The notes under the pieces: model-generated
Databases searched by the model: none
Told to the model about the DNA's origin: nothing
Seen by the model: the letters and a program-made list of their open reading frames with translations, nothing else
Program-made: the position numbers and the translations under genes
In this document: piece after piece, positions 56,418-64,000 of the stretch
How positions within the stretch are numbered: position 1 is the stretch's first letter
Layout of the letters: every line of letters begins with the position of its first letter
From: Linnemannia schmuckeri
Lineage: Eukaryota; Mortierellomycota; Mortierellomycetes; Mortierellales; Mortierellaceae
NCBI GenBank assembly: GCA_029449235.1
Contig: JANATG010000016.1
Coordinates: 124,001 to 188,000, forward strand
Direction of reading: 5' to 3'
Length of the DNA: 64,000 nt

Positions 56418-57541
56418 ATGGACACTACGCTGGACATCATCCTCTCCAATAGCGACCCCAACAAAGCCGTCAACGTCTCTTACAATTCCCCAGAACCCAT
56501 CTCCATTCTTCTCCAGCGCATCTATGCGACCCTCAGATCCGGCGGCACCTTCATCTCTAGGCATGACCTCTTCCTAAACAGTATACGTCTCGAGAATCAC
56601 AACCAGACCATGAACCACTACCGCATCTTTGGTTACACCTTGACCTACCGCGCCATTCCCGCTCATCTCCCAGACCAAGACCGAGGTGAGATCTCAATTC
56701 AAGTCACGACCCCAACTGGGAGAATCGTTTCCCTGACCTGTTCTCCTGGCATGCTGATCGAGAATTTGAAAGAAATGATCCAGGATAAAGAGGGGATCTC
56801 GTCAGGCCAGCAGCTGCTCACCTATAGAGGCATACAGGTCGGGGACTCTCTGCGTCGAGTTACTATCGAGTCTCTGAGGGGTCGTTCCTTCATCTGTTCT
56901 TGCCTCGCCCCAGTATTGTGATCTTCCCCGAAATCGTGCTCACAGATGACTCGGTTGCTTATTTTGGAATCTATAAGATCCACTTCTCGGGGGATGCTCC
57001 TCCAGGTCGTGTTCCTACCAATGGCGCCAATGTCAAGTGTGCCTGCAAGTGCACTTATGCCCACAAGGTCATCTATCAGAAAGGTCTTGGAACTTTCGAA
57101 CTTTCCAGAGTTACCCTCCTTTGACCGAACTGCCATACCTCGGAGAAGATCTCTCCCATCGCCGTTTGTTTCCTGAAATGCAAGTATCGCTTCCACGGTA
57201 TTTGAGCCACTGATGGTAAGTAGTTCACCTCGATCTGGAAGAATGTCCAGACGGCCGATTGCTACCACATGGTCAATGCAGACGACGACGGTACCATCTG
57301 GCGTCGTCTGGTAATGTCTGGTGGCTTGAACCATTGTGGCATCTGCACGATTTGTTTAGAGCCACTCCAGGAGGTTGAAGCCTTGAAGTGCGGTCATAGG
57401 TTCCATGCAGCCTGCATTGAGAGGTGGAAAGAGTCCTATCCTATCTGCCTGTACAGCAGGTACCTGAGTGCCGATACTATCGCTGAGGTGACCAACGCGG
57501 TCGGAGAGGACACCAGTACTGCCGCAGAACGTGAGGAATAA
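56418..57541 (+). pseudogene. Broken ubiquitin-like/RING-H2 protein gene
   Basis: The first frame (56418-56921, 167 codons) holds a ubiquitin-like domain at residues about 90-150 (ISIQVTTPTGRIVSLTC, then ENLKEMIQDKEGI and QQLLTYRGIQVGD). The reading then changes frame: 56900-57124 carries IVIFPEIVLTDDSVAYFGIY and VKCACKCTYAHKVIYQKG, and a further frame change plus two in-frame stops near 57205-57225 precede the last segment. That segment holds a RING-H2 finger (CTICLEPLQEVEALKCGHRF, HAACIERWK). The eighth zinc ligand, expected as Cys two residues after the last Cys, is Ser (AGC at 57455-57457, one base from TGC). Several independent defects make this a pseudogene. Intact relatives would act as E3 ubiquitin ligases with a ubiquitin-like module. 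Confidence 0.7.
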
Positions 57542-59578
57542 GCATGAAAATAGTACTATGACTCCAAGCACGACAGTCTGGGAAAAATGCTGTGGTTTGG
57601 ATATATGCTTGCCTTTTTTTTTGCTTCAGGAATTACATACTTTAAAATAAATACCAAACTACCTTGTAATCTACATATATTGTTATGTTTTTTTTTTGCT
57701 ACTCTGTGTGTTTGTTAAATAAAGCGCAAGAAGAAGGAATTAGATTGTACTGAGTTTCTGTTCGAAAAAAGGTAGGGTGCCAATGGGGAAGAAGAACGGT
57801 AAAAACGATTGTACAGTACCGCATACACAGATATACTCGTTGTGCTGTGAGGGATCCCGGCGGCAGGTCCTAAGCTTCCTCTTTCTTTCCTTCTAACCTC
57901 CCCTAAAAATATATATTTTTTTGTCACTCTCAGCTACCTTTTTTCCCTCCCTCCCATCCTGTATCGTTTTATTCGTTCCTCTCATCGTTTTTTTTCCGTT
58001 CTCTCCTGCACTCTGTTGTTCTGCTCCCCTCCTTTTTTTCTTTACTTCATAAGTGCCTTGGCCACTTTGGCATCTCTTCTCTCTTAGATGGCGCCCGTGG
58101 TGTTATCCCTTCCCTTCCCTGCCCTTTCTTTCCTTTCTTTCCTTTCTTTCTCTTCCCCGCTTTCCCTGTCCTTTCTCTTCTCTGCCCTTTCTTTCCCCGA
58201 CCTTTTTTCCTTGACATTGTTGCAAAATAAGGTGGTGGCTAGGCAGCGGTGGCGATGCCTTAGATTAGCAGTCATATCCTTTGTAGACATAGTATTAGTA
58301 GTGCGCCCAGCCCTCTTGTCTGCTCTTTGTCCTTTTACACATCACTTCTTGGACAAGAGCAATACTGACAAGAGTTTCGTTGACGCGCTACAGGTACAAA
58401 CCCCCTCTTTGATATTATGAATAGAAGGTCCTTTTATACATCACTTCTTGGACAAGAGCAATACTGACAAGAGTTTCGTAGGCGCGCTACAGTATATCGT
58501 TTCGTGTGGTTCCATTAGGACATTACTATCACTACCCCGTACCAATTGAGGGCTTAACAGCGGTCCTACAACTCTGGCCTTCGACCCTCTCCCTGAGTAA
58601 CAACATCCCTTTTTTTTATCCCTGCCCTCTCCAAATCTTTTTTTTTTTGCCCCTCCCCTTAAATTTTTTCTTTCTGCCCTGCCAGGTTTTTTTGTCCATT
58701 TGCTTGGTGCTCAGCATTTAACCTCATGGTGGCGGTCACTTGATCGTTGTCCATACCCGTCAAATGTACCGGGTTCTTGCTATAAAATAATTGTTCATGT
58801 CACCCCTTTGCATCTTTTCAAAACTGGCCCTTGATCGCCCTTTCATCGTTTCGGCGTTGTAATGAGTCTAGTGTTTTCTTTTGACGGCGCCCCTTGATTC
58901 TGTTCTATGCTTGATTCTTTTCTGCCTTGGATTTTTTTTGTTACACCCTCTTTTTCGATATGCCCTTGATTTCTTTGGCACCTTCCTTCCGCCTGTCGTT
59001 GATCCTCCTTCGTTTTTGGTGCTTTCCTGCCCGTAGCAACGATACCTGCCCGTGATCTCTCTCATTCCAGTCGTTACGCTCTGTACTATCCCTTACTTTT
59101 GTCTGCCCTGTTTTTACTTCGGAGAGCTGGGTTGCATATCCCTCAATTTCTCTGAGTAGAAAGACCATCGGTTGGAAACAAAGGGGGAGGCCACCCCCTT
59201 TGGTCCATTGGTACATAGGGAAAAGTGTACTAAAAGGAGAGGACTCATTTCTTCTTCAATTGATACCCGTAGCAAGTTCTCAATCGCAACACCAGTTCCA
59301 AAGGCACCCTTGTGAATAGCATACGACCCCATTGCACCGACATCCATTCCTCATACAAAACGCCATTACACATTTATATAACACATCACTCTTCCAAGAA
59401 CAACTAGCACCAAAAAAAAACGACTGATCTCCCTCCTGCATCTTCTCTTGAAGGACTTATATTTTCAGATAAAAACTTCAACTACAAATTCATTCTTATA
59501 GATTGTTCAGGGTATGAAATTTCGATTTCAAAACAAATTGTGGCGACAATTTCACAACTGCAACTATTATAAAAGCTG
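57542..59578. other. Intergenic region
   Basis: The region is mostly CT-rich simple sequence (57950-58210 and 58600-58700) with a 63-bp direct repeat at 58331 and 58430. The remainder to the secreted-protein gene shows no gene. Minus-strand frames around 58868-59347 lack pattern. Confidence 0.45.
58331..58492 (+). repeat. 63-bp direct repeat
   Basis: Two near-identical 63-base copies, 58331-58393 and 58430-58492, start 99 bases apart. They share TCACTTCTTGGACAAGAGCA and end GCGCGCTACAG or GACGCGCTACAG, with only a few differences. The role is unknown; it may be a local duplication. Confidence 0.85.
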
Positions 59579-59818
59579 CTAGCCGCGGCTACACTTGCCG
59601 CTGCAACCTCCGTTACTGTCACCTGATGAGGGACAGCCTCCATCAGAGTTGCAAGTGATGGCTTGATCCGTCCAGCACCATGACCCGTCGGCTGCGCAGT
59701 ATCTCCAACAAGAATGAGGCCAGACCCCGTAACCACATTTTCCGCCATAGTCAGCTGCAGATGTTACTTGCAGAGCAGTGCACAGCACAAGGATGGCAGC
59801 GGTGACAGAGAAACGCAT
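59579..59818 (-). CDS. Small secreted cysteine-rich protein
   Basis: The frame encodes 79 residues from ATG 59818. Residues 1-21 form a typical signal peptide (MRFSVTAAILVLCTALQVTS) with an Ala-Ala junction. The mature part, about 58 residues, has eight cysteines (KCGYGVWPHSCWRYC, WCWTDQAITC, GGC, GGCSGKC), consistent with a disulfide-bonded extracellular peptide such as a defensin-like protein or effector candidate. A 5'UTR intron at 59924-59851 (GTAAGC donor, CTACAG acceptor) sits just before the start and removes an upstream in-frame extension, which supports ATG 59818. The spacing does not match a family I know, so antimicrobial, adhesive or interaction roles remain open. Confidence 0.75.
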   Translation of the reverse strand: MRFSVTAAILVLCTALQVTSAADYGGKCGYGVWPHSCWRYCAADGSWCWTDQAITCNSDGGCPSSGDSNGGCSGKCSRG

Positions 59819-60353
59819 AGTGAATGTGATCGGGTCTATTGGATAGTGGTCTGTAGAAAGTGTCAATAAGCCATAGTATAACAGTGCGACTGAGAGAGAT
59901 GAGAGATGGTGCTTGGAAGCTTACCTGTGTAGGTTTTTCTTGTGTGGTGTGTAGATAGTTTTCTGTGGTGAGGAAGGCTGTTGCTATTCAAGATGTCGTG
60001 GCAACCAGCCCTTTTTATATCCAAAAGTGACTGTGCGTTTCCTAGCCTTTGTTGTCTTTCATTGTCTCTACAAACAATAGTATCGGCTGTGACAAGAACC
60101 AGGAGACGGTAGCATGAAGCCTCATGCAAGCAAATGGGATGCAATAGATGTGGTGGGGCTAGCTACAGTGTCACTGACTGTTGGTAACGCTGGTGTAGAC
60201 TGGTGTCTACAAGGCGAAGCAGGTTAAGCAAGGTGGGTGCTGGATCTATATTCGGAGCGTCGCGAAAGAACCATAGGAGAAAGGAACACAGCGTGCATAA
60301 AGGAGGGGCTGATACAAAAAAGAGAGAGAATCATTGGGAGAGAGCACGGCTGG

Positions 60354-60387
<34 letters not shown>

Positions 60388-61610
60388 CAATGCTACAAAA
60401 AAAAGCAATGCTACAAAAAAAAGCAATGCTGCAAAAAAAAGCAATGCTGCAAAAAAAAGCAATTCTGCAAGAAACACAATGCAGAAAAAAAAATCAACGC
60501 TGCAGCAAAACAAAGCTGCAAGAAAAATAAGAGAGGGACCAAAGGAGAAATGGAGGTGAGAGATGTTGCAAGAGGCTTGAGGCAGCGGGCATATATGCGA
60601 AAACGTTAGGGTACACCATATGACGAAAAAAAAGCGTCAAGGCATGATGAAAAGAGGTAGGAATGCCCAAAGGATGAAAATGAGTAGGGAGAACTAAGAG
60701 ATCGATAACAAAAGATGGGAGAAGGCAGACAGAAATGCAAGCAGAAAAGTGAGGAGGGGGATCAAGGGCAGAAAAAAGGAAGGATGAAAGGATGACACAA
60801 ACACCACAGGACGAAGAAAAAAAAAGATCAGGGGAGGACAAAAAAGATCAGGGGAGGATAAAGAGAATAGGGGAGACCATGGTTTGAGAAGTCAAGCATA
60901 GGCAAGAGAGCAAACACATAAATATGGGTGAGAACAGGGGCAAAAGGAATAGACGGCCAAAAAAGGAGTGGATGGGAGAATAACACAGCCACAAAAAAAG
61001 GAATGAGAAACTCAAGAACTAAAAGAGAGGTCGAAAAAAAAAGAAACTTAAGCGATCAGGTCAAGAGGAGCAAGGATAGAAAGAACAAAAGCGAAGCCAT
61101 GACATAGTGAGACGACGAAAAGTTAAACACGTTGCCTATAGGAGAAAAATAGAGATTCCAGAGTAGCGGTCTATCCAAGTCTAGGAATAGCTGGCTTCTG
61201 CAGACAACAGCTCAGAGCAATGCTGCATAAGATCCAAAGGGAGGCTCCTATCATGTGGTAGCAAAATCAATCGCCGTCTATTGCTTGGCCATTCACAAAA
61301 CAGATCAAGGCATGAAAAAGGTCAAGAGATGAGAATCAAGGGAAGTAAAAAGCCAACAACGACAATAACTGCAGCATATTTCAGTAAAGTGATGGATTGT
61401 TCACCCACTAATAGGGAACATGAGCTGGTGTAGACCGACGTGAGACAGGTCATTCTCTCCATATACTAATCCAGTTCCACATACTTTGCCCATGCTGCAG
61501 ACTTCATACATACGTTCCGAGTTGATCGTAGAGAGATTCTACCGAACTAGAAAGAATATGACAAGTGTGCCGTTTATTCTATTTCGTATTTCCATCTTGA
61601 AATGATATTT
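59819..61610. other. Leader of the secreted-protein gene and intergenic spacer
   Basis: The first 120 bases hold the leader intron of the secreted protein. The remainder is A/G-rich simple sequence, including the A33 run with 18-bp repeats at 60354-60480. No gene is seen. Confidence 0.45.
60354..60480 (+). repeat. A33 run followed by 18-bp tandem repeat
   Basis: Thirty-three A at 60354-60386 are followed by four copies of a unit GCAATGCT(A/G)C plus A8, then degenerate copies. It may have grown from slippage at the A tract. Confidence 0.85.
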
Positions 61611-62384
61611 TTACATGATAGTACACATACGCCTACCTTTCCCACCACCTCCTCGCTTAGTAGTATCTTCCACCTGCGCCTTCAGCCTTTGACCCTCCAC
61701 ACCCAACTGCCCTGAATGCCGACTCGCCATCGTAAACCATTTCTGAGCCCGCATCATATCCTTTGACGAGTTCCACACATGTTTTACTGCCTTTGAAGTC
61801 GATGGCGACGATGGTTTCCCCTCCGCTCCAGAAGCCCCCGTCGCCTCAGTAGAAGAAGGAGCTTGAGGAGTCTCGTTCTGGAAGTAATACGCACCCAAAC
61901 TCAACTGCACCAACCCAAACCCCTATCGACTCGACATCTTCCAGTATTCAACCACCAATCCATCATTCTTGGGAACACCCAACCCCGTGAAGTAAGCTTG
62001 GCCCACATTATACTGCACTTCAGCCAACCCTTTAGATGCAGCCTTTTGGTAATGCTGGAAGGCCGCCTTAGTATTGGGAGTCCTCTCTTTTTCCTCGGGT
62101 GTAAACCGGTTCATCTCCAGCACAATCAATAGGAAATGAGTCTTAGCATAATCATCCGAATGTTGGATCACTGATTGGAAAAATTTCTTGGCCATCCCCA
62201 GATCCTGCGGCAACTCACTATTGAGATACATCCTTCCCAGGGCTATGCGGGCCTGGAAGACCCCGGCTTGTGCGGTCTTGAGGTAAAAATTCCGCGCAGC
62301 CTCATAGTTCTTGTCCTTGTGCTCATAGATACTGGTTACAAGGAATAGAACAACGGGATCAATTTCAGCAGATCCTAGCAGCAA
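61611..62384 (-). pseudogene. SEL1-repeat protein gene with in-frame stop and missing 5' end
   Basis: The minus-strand frame has SEL1-like repeats: AARNFYLKTAQAGVFQARIA with LGRMYLNSEL, HYQKAASKGLAEVQYNVGQA with YFTGLGVPKNDG, and a final AQKWFTMASRHSGQ. A TAG at 61925-61923 falls inside the repeat array (YWKMSSR, stop, GFGLVQLSLGAYYF) with the frame unchanged. One base change from CAG (Gln) would explain it. The coding sequence seems to start at an acceptor near 62332 (GTAACCAG), so earlier exons would be needed; I could not find them and the repetitive stretch at 62.44-62.61 kb lies there. SEL1 proteins usually act as scaffolds in signalling or ER-associated degradation. AATAAA on the minus strand lies at about 61573-61578. 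Confidence 0.7.
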
Positions 62385-62439
62385 GACTACTCTACTGCTT
62401 ACATTTCCCTTCGCTTGAATGTAATTTATAACTTATATT

Positions 62440-62610
62440 TTTGCACTCATGCATTCATTGTGGTATTGCGAGCCTATTTTTTGCAATCATGCATTCATTG
62501 CGGATGCCACTATTTTTTCCCGCAATCACGCATTCAATGCGAAGCTCCTTGAATTTTCCCGCAATGATGCATTCATTACTCCTTTCTCCGCAATCATGCA
62601 TTCGTTGCAA
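62440..62610 (+). repeat. Degenerate tandem repeat of about 39 bp
   Basis: GCATTCATTG or close variants recur at 62451, 62491, 62530, 62569 and 62598, each within a CGCAATCATGCATTCATTGC context. Spacing is 40, 39, 39 and 29 bases. The unit is partly palindromic (ATGCAT). Confidence 0.8.
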
Positions 62611-62917
62611 TTGTCAGTCAGCTAGTGAAGACGTGTAAATGCAAGAAGTGCGGTTCTTTTTTCAACAATCCGTTTTCCACCACTCTTCCTATTTTTACAA
62701 TTCTCAAAGTCTCTCCTTGTACTTTTTCCAAATGTGCCATCGGCGCTAACCCTTCCACACGAGAGAACTTTACAGTCGAAGGAGAATCGCATTGGAAAGC
62801 ATGCCACATTAACGAGCCAGTAAAATTCACCTACCCCTATACTGGACACGATGTGCAGCTTTTTTTTCGTTTGTAATAAATCTAAAATTTTGAACAGTGG
62901 ATCAGTGAAGGGACATT

Positions 62918-63614
62918 ATGGCAGCTGTCCAACAGTATCCTACGCTAATCCCAAACGACAGTAACCCCATTACTCTGAAATCGGCCACAACAAAACACTT
63001 CCGGACCTTTCTGAGGCAAGACACACCACCAGATTCAAACTCATCAACCCAACCAGAGGTCAGATCCTCAAATCAATGGCGCCGGTTCTGGAGTTCCAAG
63101 ATACCACACCGGGCCAGGACCATGTGGTGGAGGTTCAAAAGAGATTGACTCCCCTGTGGAAATCTACGTCACAAGATCTGGAAGCAGGAACCCCACTGCA
63201 GCATGGGCGGATGTCGGGAACGACGCGAGGCCAAGAATCGCCACGTCTTACAGTGCGCCCCCAAGTATATTGTATGGCAAGCTATCCTCAAACAACACCC
63301 CACCAAAACACGGTGGACTGGTGATCACACCCATACGGTCTTGTCTGTCCAGCCGCCTACTTTCGACGTCAAGCCTTAATATAACATCATCATCCCACAA
63401 TTGCTGGCCTGCTGCCTTATCGGCATCTCAACAGCCAACAACGTCCGTCTTCTGCACCGACACACACAATCGAGCAATGACATTATCCAGTCCATATCAT
63501 ATGAAATCCACAAAACCATTGCCCAAAATACGTAACTTGATCAAGGCTAATTAAGCCAGCCACAATAAAAATCTCCTATTTTACCCTCCCCCCCACAAAA
63601 AAAAGAAAAAAAAG
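62918..63614 (+). mobile_element. 3' end of a decayed LINE (non-LTR) retrotransposon
   Basis: One frame runs from 62918 through a TGA at 63146 and a TAA near 63379. It reads FWSSKIPHRARTMWWRFKRD, stop, LPCGNLRHKIWKQEPHCSMG, then HVLQCAPKYIVWQAI. This is the pattern of the zinc-binding region after LINE reverse transcriptases: an aromatic/basic segment, LP, Cys residues, His-x-x-x-Cys, then Trp. An A-rich stretch at about 63597-63614 may be the remnant of the 3' tail. The reverse transcriptase core and all upstream sequence are absent, typical of a 5'-truncated insertion. The assignment is by eye. Confidence 0.5.
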
Positions 63615-64000
63615 TATCCCACGCTAATCTACGGAGCCCTCAACCACGTCTCCATCAACAATTACACCTTCATCACCACGCCTCCATCAGTAACCATGCC
63701 TCCATTACCAACCACACCTCCATCACCACGCTCCCATTACCAACCACGCCCTCATCACCAAATATGCACTCATCACCAGTCACGCACTCAGCCCCACACC
63801 TCCATCACGCATACCCCTCTCTCCCTCTCTCTGTATAATAAACACCATCCGTTTTATCCTCTTCCTCTTGTCCCTTTACCTCTCTTGTATTTGCCTTGTC
63901 TCCTCTCTTGTTTACACACTCGTCCCCTCCCTTGCCCTGTTGCTATTACAACCGATCGACGTCCCCACTAATCTCCCTCAGCGACCCAGCTGATGGGGTA
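63615..64000. other. Low-complexity window end
   Basis: The sequence repeats CACCACGCCTCCATCA-like units (63670-63800) and then becomes CT-rich. Open frames here reflect composition. The possible leader of a gene beyond the window cannot be judged. Confidence 0.4.

Overview
The window looks like nuclear DNA of an early-diverging filamentous fungus, most likely Mortierellomycotina (inference). It has short GT-AG introns of about 90-250 nt, long pyrimidine-rich leaders, F-box/leucine-rich proteins of the type abundant in that group, a sacsin-like giant protein, many simple repeats and A/T homopolymers of 21-33 nt, and dense pseudogenes. No bacterial operons, rRNA, tRNA or CRISPR arrays were seen.

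Left part (1-13.4 kb): a clean four-exon LSM1 gene (mRNA decapping activator) is followed by about 5 kb without a convincing gene. Next come a gene of unknown family broken by several stops and frame changes (about 6.9-9.5 kb) and an 894-residue low-complexity protein on the minus strand. Middle part (14-30 kb): two direct-repeat copies of a segment of at least 4 kb each carry a histidine/glutamine-rich protein gene with a conserved basic N-terminus, a conserved 5'UTR intron and a conserved upstream three-motif cluster. Between them lie an eIF5A/HEX1-like protein lacking the hypusine loop and an F-box gene frameshifted in a seven-base homopolymer.

Right-centre (31-49.6 kb): a five-exon sacsin-like gene (2957 aa) with two HSP90-like ATPase modules ends in a BTB domain. 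It is followed by an intact F-box gene and a 3' remnant of a second sacsin-BTB gene. About 200 bp beyond the remnant's open end sits a complete Tc1/mariner (IS630-like, DD34E) element of 2897 bp with TA target duplications, inverted repeats, a spliced transposase gene and a convergent accessory gene. The two genes meet at a 14-bp palindrome that forms a polyadenylation signal on both strands. This two-gene transposon is the strongest candidate for an under-described system here.

Right part (49.6-64 kb): a 14-copy 11-bp minisatellite, a serine/threonine/asparagine-rich probable nuclear protein, a degenerate repeat pairing in inverted orientation with one at 21 kb, a broken ubiquitin-like/RING gene, a small secreted eight-cysteine protein, a SEL1-repeat gene with an in-frame stop, and the 3' end of a decayed LINE retrotransposon. 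All exon models were read by eye; none has transcript support here.
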